Assembly: GCF_000164865.1 (NCBI RefSeq)
Contig: NC_014618.1
Span: 2,666,001-2,730,000, forward strand
Direction of reading: 5' to 3'
Length of the DNA: 64,000 nt
Source of the DNA: [Enterobacter] lignolyticus SCF1
GTDB taxonomy: Bacteria; Pseudomonadota; Gammaproteobacteria; Enterobacterales; Enterobacteriaceae
The notes below the pieces were generated by a model that saw only the letters and a program-made list of their open reading frames with translations, was not told the origin of the DNA and made no database searches. Shown here in pieces: positions 52,854-62,251 of this stretch (its first letter is position 1; each line of letters begins with the position of its first letter). Made by a program: the position numbers and the translations under genes.

Positions 52854-53768
52854 ATGAAATTCACCCTCAGGCAACTTGAATTTTACATCGCCTTAGCAGA
52901 AACACTGCAGGTGTCTAAAGCTGCCAGCCGCTGTCACGTTTCACAGTCCTCCATGACAGTCGCGTTGCGTAATCTGGAAGAGGCGCTTAATGCACAGCTC
53001 TTTCTGCGCCTGCCAAAAGGGATCCGGCTCACTTTGGCCGGGGAACGCTTTCTGACGCATGCCCGTACGATCATCAGCAGCAGCCACATCGCCCTGGAAG
53101 ATTTGCATCGCCAACCGGAAACGACCGCCGGAAAAGTGCGGATAGGGATAGCCCAGACGCTCTCGGCATACCTGTTACCGGAGATGCTGAGTGACATTGA
53201 AAATCGTTTTCCCTTACTGGAAATCGACTATTTCGAGGCCACAGCACCTGACCTGCTGACCGCTCTGCGCCAGCAGAAGGTTGATTTTTGCCTACTGCTC
53301 ACGTCGAACATTCAGCGCGACAGCGACCTGGAGGTGGAAACCATTATTCGATCGCTGCGCCAGTTGTGGATCGCCCCGGGACATGCGTTGTTGAGTCAGT
53401 CAGTTATCCACCTGCGGGATATCGAGAAGCTACCCTTTTTGATGCTCGAAACCGATCAATATCCCACGGTGATCACCAATGTCTGGCAGCTCGCAGGCTA
53501 TCAGCCCAGCATCCATTTTCGCAGTAATTCCTTTGAAGCCGTTCGCAGCCTCGTTGCCCAGGGCAACGGAATCACCATCTTATCCGACCTGGTCTACCGC
53601 CCCTGGTCGCTAAACGGTCAGCGAGTCATTCGCCGGACGATTGAGGACTGCATCACCTACATGGACGTCGGCGTGGTCACCAACACCGGACAACCGCTGT
53701 CAATTCCAGCAGAACGATTAAGGGATTTTCTACGTTCGCTAATTGTGAGACTGGAGGGGAAGAGCTAA
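52854..53768 (+). CDS. LysR family transcriptional regulator
   Basis: 304 residues: N-terminal wHTH (FTLRQLEFYIALAETLQVSK, SQSSMTVALRNLEEAL) and a periplasmic-binding-like effector domain. Divergent from the EamA transporter and likely controls it. No clear Shine-Dalgarno before the ATG. Confidence 0.88.
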   Translation: MKFTLRQLEFYIALAETLQVSKAASRCHVSQSSMTVALRNLEEALNAQLFLRLPKGIRLTLAGERFLTHARTIISSSHIALEDLHRQPETTAGKVRIGIAQTLSAYLLPEMLSDIENRFPLLEIDYFEATAPDLLTALRQQKVDFCLLLTSNIQRDSDLEVETIIRSLRQLWIAPGHALLSQSVIHLRDIEKLPFLMLETDQYPTVITNVWQLAGYQPSIHFRSNSFEAVRSLVAQGNGITILSDLVYRPWSLNGQRVIRRTIEDCITYMDVGVVTNTGQPLSIPAERLRDFLRSLIVRLEGKS

Positions 53769-54172
53769 GTGCGTTGTCAAAAATCGGTTCAGGGATCCTA
53801 AAGAATGAAGTGCACCGGAAACGTCCGATTCTCGCTCTCACCGGCAACCATAACATCCCAATCCCCCCCAACAAAAAGTCCAATTCCGTCCTTGTCCCCT
53901 TCCCCCCAGCCGCAGTACCCTCACGCCGCACCTGCAAAATCAGGTGTCGGGATTAGCCTCCTGGATGTTACCCTTACTGGCGACACAATGGCGCGTCCGC
54001 GCCTTTTTTGTGTCGTGCGCACGGCTACACCTCAATGGTGGGCCGGGCGGGGGCGTCGCAAGACGCGCCGGTGTCCAGTAAGGCCGGTAAGGCTAACCCC
54101 GCCCGGTCCGCCACCCGTGAGATTAGCCTCTCCGTTGGCGGTTCAAAAAACCACTTACTGGAGGCTGCCTCT
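53769..54172. other. LysR downstream gap with repeat fragment and P4 ash-like leader
   Basis: A repeat-like fragment (ACGTCCGATTCTCGCTCTCA) lies at 53819-53838. From about 53975 the + strand reads, in one frame, HGYTSMVGRAGASQDAPVS and then KAGKANPARSATREISL, which resembles the Ash protein family leader of phage P4 satellites. The frame continues into the next gene, so a translated leader is possible. Confidence 0.5.
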
Positions 54173-54601
54173 ATGGCTACATTCCTCGATCCCAACGACG
54201 ATTTACTGACCATCCCCTTCAGCGCCGCCACGGATTTTACCGATCTGGCCGACTGCTGCGACCGCTTTGCCGAAACCCTGATCGAATGCCGCGACCCGGC
54301 ACAGAAAATGGCGCTGCTGGGCCGTATCGGCGCCTGCCTTGCCCTGCTCCGCCCGACGCTGGGCGAGACCATTCCGCCGCACCTGATCGCGCGCTTTACC
54401 GTGACCGAACTGCCCGACGTTGCGCAGCGCTTTGAGCCGGATGCCGACGTACTGTGCGACTACTGCCAGTCGCTGACGCAGCTGCTGTGCGGCCAGGCGC
54501 TGCCGCCGGAAGCCGAACGCACGCTGACGGGCCTGCTGTGCGAGCTGGTGTGGCTGTTTGCGGCAGAGTTAAAAGCGCCGCGCTGGGTCACGGTGCACTA
54601 A
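54173..54601 (+). CDS. small protein downstream of a P4 ash-like leader
   Basis: 142 residues, MATFLDPNDDLLTIPF start, acidic, Cys-rich in parts (ADCCDRFAETLIECRD, CDYCQSLTQLLCG), probably helical. The ATG has GGAGG upstream. The same frame is open for 55 codons before it, through the ash-like leader. I do not recognise the family; the leader suggests descent from a P4-type satellite. It is followed by a GCCCCG/CGGGGC hairpin. Confidence 0.6.
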   Translation: MATFLDPNDDLLTIPFSAATDFTDLADCCDRFAETLIECRDPAQKMALLGRIGACLALLRPTLGETIPPHLIARFTVTELPDVAQRFEPDADVLCDYCQSLTQLLCGQALPPEAERTLTGLLCELVWLFAAELKAPRWVTVH

Positions 54602-54672
54602 AACAGACGCGCCCCGGCCTTTGGGTCGGGGCTATCGCGACGAGCCGCGTGAAGGTTCGGCCATCCCGGGCG

Positions 54673-55875
54673 CTAGTTCGGTATTATCTTTTTCAACACG
54701 CCAAACCGTGCCATCAGCCATAAAAATGACAGACAGGACGCGTGGATCGCAGTGTTCAATACCCAGCTTCTCTCCCACAAATTAAACGTCACAAACTGAC
54801 TCACCGCTAAAACGACATACACATGCAGGATAAAGACATACAGCGAGTTCTGTCCCAGCGGAATAAGAAACCAGCCCGCCAGTTTATTAACCGGTGCCCA
54901 GAAATAGGTCAGAACGAGATAAACGGAGACGATCAGGCATGCATCATTCAGTATTCTCAGCGGACCCAGCTCATTTTTTCCGGCAAAGTTATGATAAAGC
55001 CAGTCGAAATTTTTGGCGGGGATCACATGCAGCAGCAGGAAGCGCGGCATAAACGGGTTCGTATGGTTCTGCGCAATAAACATCATGACAACGGCAATCA
55101 GCACCATACCGGACACAACCGCCCTGCCGGATTGGGTTCTGGCCAGAGAGAGCAGCTCTTCTTTGTACCATCCGCAGCACATTCCCAGCACATAGATAAA
55201 CTGCCAGGCCATGAGCGGAAAAGCAAAATCAAATTCAGCGGAAATAAGATGTTCCCGGGTTACCTGAAAGTAGCCGTAGACGATCAGCGAAATACTCAGC
55301 AGAATCACCGCCCGTCCGGAGTATAACAGCCACAGAAAAATCGGGCTCAGCAGCAGCAGATAAAAATACAGCCCCAGGATCTGCGACTGGTGCGGGCCAA
55401 TCTGTAAAAAGAGAATTTCATTGTACCACGCCTCTTTTACCTGCTCACTGACCGGGTACATCGCGTAAGCAACACCGGAATAGCGATCGGTAAAATGCGT
55501 TAATTCGAATGTATCAATAAAGCTGAAATGCCGGAAAATAAGAATGGTGAGAATAATGACAATATTCACGATATATAACGTCGCGGCGCGCCTGACCAGA
55601 GAATAGGACACGCTTAACAGCGGCTCAGTATGCAATTGTCGGCGTTTAAGGAACCCCAGGACAAACCCGGAAAGAATAACAAACCCCTCCGCCCCGGTCG
55701 TCAGGCCAAAGCGCTCCCAGGTAACGACGTTAAAGGCCGATAAAATCTCCACGTGCGCAACCACCATCATCACCAGGGCGATGCCGCGGAGCATATCAAT
55801 ACGTAAATCACGTTTGCCTTCTGATACATACTGTAAGCCCGACACCGGACGTAAAATGGTATCATGTACACTCAT
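54673..55875 (-). CDS. OpgC-domain acyltransferase-like membrane protein
   Basis: 400-residue polytopic protein with about ten hydrophobic segments, related to the OpgC family (PF10129-type), which adds succinyl groups to osmoregulated periplasmic glucans in Rhodobacter and relatives and belongs with acyltransferase-3 proteins. Early motifs RIDMLRGIALVMMVVAHVE and TGAEGFVILSGFVLGF are typical. Divergent from the GT2 synthase across 230 bp, so it probably acts on the same polymer. Acyl donor and acceptor are inferred. Confidence 0.82.
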   Translation of the reverse strand: MSVHDTILRPVSGLQYVSEGKRDLRIDMLRGIALVMMVVAHVEILSAFNVVTWERFGLTTGAEGFVILSGFVLGFLKRRQLHTEPLLSVSYSLVRRAATLYIVNIVIILTILIFRHFSFIDTFELTHFTDRYSGVAYAMYPVSEQVKEAWYNEILFLQIGPHQSQILGLYFYLLLLSPIFLWLLYSGRAVILLSISLIVYGYFQVTREHLISAEFDFAFPLMAWQFIYVLGMCCGWYKEELLSLARTQSGRAVVSGMVLIAVVMMFIAQNHTNPFMPRFLLLHVIPAKNFDWLYHNFAGKNELGPLRILNDACLIVSVYLVLTYFWAPVNKLAGWFLIPLGQNSLYVFILHVYVVLAVSQFVTFNLWERSWVLNTAIHASCLSFLWLMARFGVLKKIIPN

Positions 55876-56105
55876 GGGACAACCCTGTATTTATTGCCGG
55901 ACAGAGGCATGACTATCGGATTACTTCAGAAGAAAATAGTTTCAGCCGTAAAATATGTACGCGAATAAAGCGTTTGTACAGACTTACATTTTTTAGTCAG
56001 CATGTTGAAAATCAGGACTATTTTATAATTTACGCGTCGTCCTTGCATATCCTTTACCCTTGTCTAGACTCTATTTTTATAGCATTAGTATAATATGGAT
56101 ATGAC
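55876..56105. promoter_or_regulatory. divergent promoter region of the glucan-like locus
   Basis: AT-rich, with a perfect -10 TATAAT at 56089-56094 toward the GT2 gene but no convincing -35; it would leave only a few bases of leader, so an activator or an upstream start is possible. No obvious operator dyad. Confidence 0.45.
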
Positions 56106-57938
56106 ATGGCGAATTTTTATTTTTCATGTTTTGAAAAAAGAAGACCACCACCTCCACTAAAGCACAATCCGGTCATCGAGTTTATCTGGCAGGTGTTATC
56201 TGTTGTGGTCATTATTATCGGCATAAATTACATTCGCTGGCGCTGGATGGAGTCATTAAATTATGATGCGCTGTGGTATGCCGTTCCCCTGGTCGTTGCC
56301 GAAACCCTGGCCTTTATGGGCACGATTTTGTTTACGATTAATCTCTGGCAGGTCCGGGACGTTGAGAAAAAATCAGCGCCGGACTGTATTTCTCAATGTC
56401 TTGAGCCCGAGCTGAATAGCGCTCCGCGGCCGATCAAAGTGGATTTATTTATTGCCACCTATTCAGAGGATACCGAGTTAGTCAGATTATCGATTCAGGA
56501 CGCCAAACGCGTCACCTACCCTTTCCCGATCGAGTATAAAATCCACGTGCTGGATGACGGCAAACGCCCGGAAATGCGCCAGGTGACAGAGCAGGAAGGC
56601 GTCAATTATTTAAGCCGGGAAACCAATATAGGTTTTAAGGCCGGTAATTTGCGCAACGGCATGGAGCACACCGACGGCGATTTTATTGTCATTTGCGATG
56701 CAGACACGCGCGTGTTCCCCTCGATCTTAACCAATACCCTGGGGTATTTCCGCGACCCGGCCGTCGCCTGGGTGCAGACGCCCCAGTGGTTTTACGATCT
56801 CCCCGCCGGGAAACGCCTGCCCACCGTACTGCGAAAAAAATTAGGCCGACCAGGCCAGACATTTGGCTGGTTAGTGGAAAAACTGGTAGGGCCGCTCACT
56901 CTCGGTCGCGACCCTTTTTTTAACGATCCTCAGATGTTTTACGACGTCATACTGCGGCGCAGGAACTGGGCTAACGCCGCGTTTTGCTGCGGGGCCGCGT
57001 CCATCCATCGCAGGGAAGCCATCATGCAGAGCGCGCTGCGTCATTATGCCCATACGGTGGAATCAGAAATCACGCGTTATACCCGACAGGTCCCGGACGG
57101 CGCCCTGCGGGAAGAGTTGCGTCAGGCCATGAAAATGCATGTGGCGTACGACACGGAGCTGACGCCCTATAAATTCCATGTCTCTGAAGATATCTATACC
57201 TCTATTCTGCTGCACGGCGATCGTGAGCATCGCTGGCGCTCGGTCATGCATCCTGAGGTTGAATCAAAAATGTTATCGCCGCAGGATCTGTTAACCTGGA
57301 TGATCCAGCGTTTTAAGTATGCGGCGGGCTCTCTCGACATCCTGTTGCACGACACGATATTCCGCAACCGTAAGGTTAAACTGAGCATTGCGCAGAAACT
57401 GATGTACGGCACCACCTTCTGGTCGTACCTTGCCTGCCTGTGGAATACCGTCTTTTTAATCTCGCCATTGGTGTATCTTTTTACCGGTATCCCTCCTGTT
57501 TCCGCCTACTCCACGCCGTTTTACCTCCACTTTTTGCCGTTCTTTCTGTTCTCTGAACTGGCGTTTATGTTCGGTACGTGGGGGATATCCGCATGGGATG
57601 GAAAATCGTCCTATCTTTCACTGTTCTCCATGAACCTTCGCGCACTGGATACGGTGTTGCGCGGTGAAAAAATCAAATTCCATGTCACGCCCAAAGAGCG
57701 CCAGCAGGGTAATTTTCTGACGCTGGTGAAGCCCCAACTGTGTATTATCGCGCTGACGCTGCTGGGCCTGATATGGGGCGGGCTACAGCTCTGGCTGGGC
57801 AATGTTACGGACCCCTCCGGCTATATCATTAATCTTTTCTGGGGCGGCGTGAACATTGTCGCCATGCTGCCCATGGTGTTAGCCGCGTTATGGCGTCCAG
57901 AGGAGAATGAATCGTCCTCTGCGCAGGAGGCGGCTTAA
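56106..57938 (+). CDS. GT2 membrane polysaccharide synthase (BcsA/OpgH-like)
   Basis: 610 residues. Two N-terminal membrane segments (about 27-43 and 57-80), a GT-A catalytic domain, then about four to five C-terminal membrane segments (from 437). Motifs: DDG at 150-152, DAD at 198-200, FCCGAASIHRRE at 293-304, SED at 360-362 (TED equivalent), and QRFKY at 401-405 where processive synthases have QxxRW. No PilZ domain, so direct c-di-GMP control is not indicated. Weak Shine-Dalgarno. First gene of a chain of six. Polymer unknown, likely a beta-glucan. Confidence 0.85.
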   Translation: MANFYFSCFEKRRPPPPLKHNPVIEFIWQVLSVVVIIIGINYIRWRWMESLNYDALWYAVPLVVAETLAFMGTILFTINLWQVRDVEKKSAPDCISQCLEPELNSAPRPIKVDLFIATYSEDTELVRLSIQDAKRVTYPFPIEYKIHVLDDGKRPEMRQVTEQEGVNYLSRETNIGFKAGNLRNGMEHTDGDFIVICDADTRVFPSILTNTLGYFRDPAVAWVQTPQWFYDLPAGKRLPTVLRKKLGRPGQTFGWLVEKLVGPLTLGRDPFFNDPQMFYDVILRRRNWANAAFCCGAASIHRREAIMQSALRHYAHTVESEITRYTRQVPDGALREELRQAMKMHVAYDTELTPYKFHVSEDIYTSILLHGDREHRWRSVMHPEVESKMLSPQDLLTWMIQRFKYAAGSLDILLHDTIFRNRKVKLSIAQKLMYGTTFWSYLACLWNTVFLISPLVYLFTGIPPVSAYSTPFYLHFLPFFLFSELAFMFGTWGISAWDGKSSYLSLFSMNLRALDTVLRGEKIKFHVTPKERQQGNFLTLVKPQLCIIALTLLGLIWGGLQLWLGNVTDPSGYIINLFWGGVNIVAMLPMVLAALWRPEENESSSAQEAA

Positions 57939-57939
57939 G

Positions 57940-59304
57940 ATGTCATGGAAACAGAACCTGCTGCGGGCGCGTAGCTATCTTGCTGTGATGATTGGCTTTT
58001 TGATTGCTTCCGGTGTGGTTTTATATGTTGAAACACATATGCCGCAAAGCAAGCCCGTGCAGAATGAATTAACGCTGAGCCATGATTTCCCTGACCTGCC
58101 TGAGCCCCGGGCGTTAACCCTGAATGAGGCGATCTGGGCCCGCATCGCCTGGCAATATTTTGTGAATAACACCCAGCCTGCGGGGCTGGTCAATAGCATT
58201 GATAAGCAGCCCTACTCCACGATGTGGGATACGGGCAATTACCTTATCGCGATGATCAGCGCCGAGCGACTCGGCATCATTTCGCATCATGAGCTCAACG
58301 ACAGGATGCGTTCCGTACTCTCCGCACTTTCCGCGCTCCCCCTCACTGATGGAAAGCTGCCCGCCGTTTACTATCACGCCCAGCAACTGATTCGACTGCG
58401 CAGCCTGGATCACAATGAGAGTCAACCAGACTGGTCCGCTGTCGATATCAGCCGGTTATTGATGTCCCTGAACATCAGCGCATGGCTGTACCCGGAACAT
58501 GCGCCAGCCATCCAGCAACTCACACGGCGCTGGCGCTTTGACGCTCTTTTTGTCCAGCGGGAACCGAAAAAGAGCCTGAGTTTACGCGAACCCAAAACCT
58601 GGCAGTTGATCTCGCAGGATAACCGACAAAGCTACGGTTATCAGCTCTATGCGCTTAACAGCCTGCGCAGAACCAGTATTCTGGCGGGCTCGGTACTCAG
58701 CGCCCCTTTTCCTTCACAACACATCATCAGCATCGACGGCGTCAACATTCCTTATGACGGTCTGGTGAACATTGGCAAACTCGACCACCCGGTCGTCTCA
58801 AACCTGCCTTTCCTGCTCACGGGATTAGAGGTCGGTTTTGATATTAACTCGGCTGAAATGAGCTGGCGGATCATGAAAGTGCAGGAAAGCCGCTATAAAA
58901 GCACGGGCGATCTCGCCTGGATGGGGACCGATTACGAAGAACGTTTACCGCGTTTTGAGAACGATACTCTCGCGCATCGCCCTCCCGCCGCTATCGACAA
59001 GACGCGCAGAGAAGTGAGTAATACCGCGCTACAGCTGTCTACCCGTTCCGTTTTTAGCTGGTATGCGCTCTTTCGCACCCCGTGGAACACCATGATGCGT
59101 CAACGGTCGGCTGCGCTTTTTGAGCCAGGCCGGGGCTGGTACGACGGCATCGTCTCAGGCAGCCAGCAGCGCAGCAATATCATCAGCGCAACCACCAACG
59201 CCGCCGTTTTAGAAAGTCTTGTTTATCTCTCGCAAGGCCCTCTGTTTTGCCAGAACTGTATGCCGGCATCCTCTTCAACGCCCGCTGACGGCCAGCAGCC
59301 ATAA
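57940..59304 (+). CDS. membrane-anchored DUF3131 protein (first paralogue)
   Basis: 454 residues from the ATG at 57940, one base after the GT2 stop, with AGGAGG nine bases upstream inside that gene. One N-terminal membrane anchor (about 13-30), the rest periplasmic. The DUF3131 domain starts near ARIAWQYFVNNTQPAGLVNS and has PYSTMWDTGNYLIAM. A CxxC pair (FCQNC) lies near the C-terminus. The fold is expected to be an (alpha/alpha)6 glycoside-hydrolase-like toroid; activity unknown. Confidence 0.8.
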   Translation: MSWKQNLLRARSYLAVMIGFLIASGVVLYVETHMPQSKPVQNELTLSHDFPDLPEPRALTLNEAIWARIAWQYFVNNTQPAGLVNSIDKQPYSTMWDTGNYLIAMISAERLGIISHHELNDRMRSVLSALSALPLTDGKLPAVYYHAQQLIRLRSLDHNESQPDWSAVDISRLLMSLNISAWLYPEHAPAIQQLTRRWRFDALFVQREPKKSLSLREPKTWQLISQDNRQSYGYQLYALNSLRRTSILAGSVLSAPFPSQHIISIDGVNIPYDGLVNIGKLDHPVVSNLPFLLTGLEVGFDINSAEMSWRIMKVQESRYKSTGDLAWMGTDYEERLPRFENDTLAHRPPAAIDKTRREVSNTALQLSTRSVFSWYALFRTPWNTMMRQRSAALFEPGRGWYDGIVSGSQQRSNIISATTNAAVLESLVYLSQGPLFCQNCMPASSSTPADGQQP

Positions 59305-59324
59305 TCTGCAATAAAGGAGCAACT

Positions 59325-60899
59325 ATGCACATGTCTTTTTCTGTCAGGCCGTTTAGCGCGGGGCTCAACGCTTTCAAACGGCTCCTGCTGGGCGGTTTGC
59401 TACTGATGGTGCTTCCGGCCGCGATGGGCGATACCCAGCTGCCAGCGGCGGGATATCCGCAGCGTCACGGGGAGCTGACCGCGCGCGAACAGGCTATCGC
59501 GAACAAAGCGTGGTCCTATTTTGTGACCAACTACCAGCCGACCACCGGGCTGGTCAACGCCGTGAATAATTATCCGTCGACAACCCTGTGGGACAGCGCC
59601 TCTTACCTGGCGGCGCTCACCGCGGCCCGTGAGCTCGGCATCATCAACAAAGAGGCCTTCGATCAGCGCCTGATTAAGTTCCTCGGCACGCTGAACACGC
59701 TGCAGCTCTTTCAGAATCAAATCCCCAATAAAGCCTATAACACGATCAACGCCGAGAAAGTGGACTACCTGAACAAGCCCGGCGAGATTGGCTTTTCCGC
59801 TATCGACATCGGCAGGATGCTGCTTTGGCTGAAAATCATTAAAGAACGCTACCCGGAATATGCCAATGACGTCGATAACGTCGTACTTCGCTGGGATTTC
59901 AGCCACGTAGTGGATGATTGCGGAACGCTGTATGGCGCGGTTCTGGATGCCAACAAGCAGCCGATGTACGTTCAGGAAGGACGGCTTGGCTATGAAGAAT
60001 ATGCGGCCAGCGGTTTCCAGCTCTGGGGCTTCTCTACCTGCCAGGCCTCGCGGCCCGAGCCTTATCAGCTTGCCGACATTTACTGCGTGCTGGTTCCTTA
60101 TGATTCCCGCGATCCCCGCACCAGCAGCCAGCATAACTATGTCGCGTCAGAGCCTTATGTTCTGCATGGTCTGGAAATGGGATGGGACACCAGCGACGAT
60201 AGCTCCGCAGATAACAGCAAGCATAGCCACCCCTGGATGCAGGATTTCGCGAACCGGGTGTATCAGGTCCAGGAAAACCGCTACCAAATCACCGGCAAAC
60301 TGACGGCGCGCTCGGAGCACCAGCTCGATAAAGCCCCTTACTTCGTTTATGACACGGTCTACTCCGATGGCTTTGACTGGAACACCATTACCGATAAAGG
60401 CGAGTTTGTGCCAGACATGGCCGCCGTCTCGCTGAAAGCCGCGCTGGGTATGTGGAGCCTGTGGCAGTCGCCCTATACCGACAGGCTGTTTGACGCCATA
60501 GAAAATGCCAATGAAAAAGACAAAGGCTTTTACGAAGGTCTGTACGAAAACGGCAGCGGCCCGATTCATGAGTTCACCGCCAACAATAACGGGATCATGC
60601 TGGAGGCCCTGCTGTTCAAAAAAGAGGGGCGTCTCCTCAAATTCAACACCAGCAATCAGACCGATGCGAAATATGCGCCGTCGCTGTGGGATAAAACCCT
60701 GGTGAATACGTTCGATGATAAAAACACGCCGTTTAACCGCCCCTTTATTCAGCCTGATAAGAACCTGAAAACCTGGTGTCAGCAGACCGGTATCGCCTTG
60801 CGTAATGCGCCGTCCTGCAAGGCCTGCAAATGTCCGCAGTGTGACATTAACGCGCCTGTGAAACTGCCTCCGGTGGCAACATCATGCTTAAAACAATAG
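59325..60899 (+). CDS. exported DUF3131 protein (second paralogue)
   Basis: 524 residues with a signal peptide (cleavage near PAAMG/DTQLP), so periplasmic or secreted. The domain repeats the family pattern: NKAWSYFVTNYQPTTGLVNA, STTLWDSASYLAAL, GYEEYAASGFQLWGF, and HGLEMGWD. It is the best-conserved of the three. The C-terminus has a Cys-rich tail, CKACKCPQCD and a further Cys, which could bind metal or form disulfides. Strong RBS AAAGGAGC. It overlaps the next gene by 16 bases. Confidence 0.8.
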   Translation: MHMSFSVRPFSAGLNAFKRLLLGGLLLMVLPAAMGDTQLPAAGYPQRHGELTAREQAIANKAWSYFVTNYQPTTGLVNAVNNYPSTTLWDSASYLAALTAARELGIINKEAFDQRLIKFLGTLNTLQLFQNQIPNKAYNTINAEKVDYLNKPGEIGFSAIDIGRMLLWLKIIKERYPEYANDVDNVVLRWDFSHVVDDCGTLYGAVLDANKQPMYVQEGRLGYEEYAASGFQLWGFSTCQASRPEPYQLADIYCVLVPYDSRDPRTSSQHNYVASEPYVLHGLEMGWDTSDDSSADNSKHSHPWMQDFANRVYQVQENRYQITGKLTARSEHQLDKAPYFVYDTVYSDGFDWNTITDKGEFVPDMAAVSLKAALGMWSLWQSPYTDRLFDAIENANEKDKGFYEGLYENGSGPIHEFTANNNGIMLEALLFKKEGRLLKFNTSNQTDAKYAPSLWDKTLVNTFDDKNTPFNRPFIQPDKNLKTWCQQTGIALRNAPSCKACKCPQCDINAPVKLPPVATSCLKQ

Positions 60900-62251
60900 C
60901 GCTTCTCTTCGCGGCGGCGATCGCCATTACCTTTACGGTGCTGATGAGCATGATGGCGCGCTCCGACCCGCCCTCCCTGCTCAGCGGGGGAACGCCCGAC
61001 GACGAACAGCGGCAGTGGGCGCAGACGGCCTGGCGCTATGTGCAGAACAACACCCAGCCCGGTTCAGGCCTGGTCAACGGCAAAGAGCAGTATCCCGTGA
61101 CCTCGCTCTGGAACATCGGGGATACGCTGATTGCCCTGACCGCCGCAAGACGCCTTGACATCATCAGCCAGGCCGAATTTGATGCGCGGCTATCGACGCT
61201 GCTGACGACGCTCGCCAGCCTCCCGCTGACGCCCGCGGGAACGCCGGGGTCGCTGTATAACGCGGCGGATGGGTCGCTGAGCCGCCAGCAGTCTGCCGCC
61301 ACGAAGGCGCAGGATCTGGCCCGCCTGCTGGCCGGTATGCGCATGGTCATCGGCTATTTTCCTGAGTACCGCACCTATCTCGAACGCGCAGCCATGCGCT
61401 GGAACTTTTGCTCTGTCGTCGATAAAGAGGGGCTGCCGCTCGATGGACAACAGCAGAGTAACCAGTGGCGCACGCAGGCCGTCGTCGATACGGAATATTC
61501 GGACTACAGTCGGGCGGCATTCGCGCTGTGGGGGTTCAGGCCCTCCGAACAGCCGTTGCCGTTCAAAACGGCGATATTGTCTGGATTACCCATTGACTAC
61601 ACGACCCGCGATCCGCGCCTGAGCGGCTCACCGGCGGGCGTCGAGAGCACGCCCTATATTCTGACCGGTATCGAACTCGGCTGGACGATGCCGGAGGGCC
61701 TGTCGTCAGCCAGTACGCGTATGGAAAACCGCGCAAAGCTGATTTACCAGGTGCAGGAAATGCGCTGGCAAAAGGACAAAATCCTGACCGCCCGCGCCCA
61801 GTATTCCCGCTCGGCCGCCCCCTGGGAGGTCTATGACAGTATTTTTGCTAACGGCTACCCCTGGAATACGCTCGCCGATGGCAACCGCTACATGCCCGAA
61901 CTCTCGCTCCTCTCGACGCGTGCGATTTTCGGCCTGTGGGCGCTTTGGGACACGCCGTTTACCGACGCGCTTATGCAGCTTGGACGCCTGCATCGCGATA
62001 CTGAACATGGGTGGTTCGAAGGCCGCTATGAAGACAGCGGCGGGTACAACCGCACCTACACTCTGACGACGAATACCGTTGTTCTTGAGGCTATGCTTTA
62101 TAAGCACACCGCCGGCCCGCTCATCAAACCGGTACACCACGGCGGTTACCTTGACGCCCGAATGCAGGACGTTTTTAACTGGCCGCGCCACTGTCTGCCG
62201 CCGGAGAGAAATCCGCAGGTTATTAAGAAAGGGGGACTGAATGGGGATTAA
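60884..62251 (+). CDS. exported DUF3131 protein (third paralogue)
   Basis: 455 residues with an N-terminal hydrophobic segment (about 3-24), anchor or signal peptide. The domain begins AQTAWRYVQNNTQPGSGLVN; the conserved WD of its paralogues reads WN (TSLWNIGDTLIAL), and the region of GYEEY is EYSDYSRAAFALWGF. It may have lost or changed activity. Overlaps the second paralogue by 16 bases and the globin-like gene by 11. Confidence 0.8.
   Translation: MLKTIALLFAAAIAITFTVLMSMMARSDPPSLLSGGTPDDEQRQWAQTAWRYVQNNTQPGSGLVNGKEQYPVTSLWNIGDTLIALTAARRLDIISQAEFDARLSTLLTTLASLPLTPAGTPGSLYNAADGSLSRQQSAATKAQDLARLLAGMRMVIGYFPEYRTYLERAAMRWNFCSVVDKEGLPLDGQQQSNQWRTQAVVDTEYSDYSRAAFALWGFRPSEQPLPFKTAILSGLPIDYTTRDPRLSGSPAGVESTPYILTGIELGWTMPEGLSSASTRMENRAKLIYQVQEMRWQKDKILTARAQYSRSAAPWEVYDSIFANGYPWNTLADGNRYMPELSLLSTRAIFGLWALWDTPFTDALMQLGRLHRDTEHGWFEGRYEDSGGYNRTYTLTTNTVVLEAMLYKHTAGPLIKPVHHGGYLDARMQDVFNWPRHCLPPERNPQVIKKGGLNGD

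Noticed and set aside
54008..54172. N-terminal extension of the 142-residue gene
   Set aside because: The frame is open but the leader resembles P4 ash, and the ATG at 54173 has its own GGAGG, so the shorter product was annotated.
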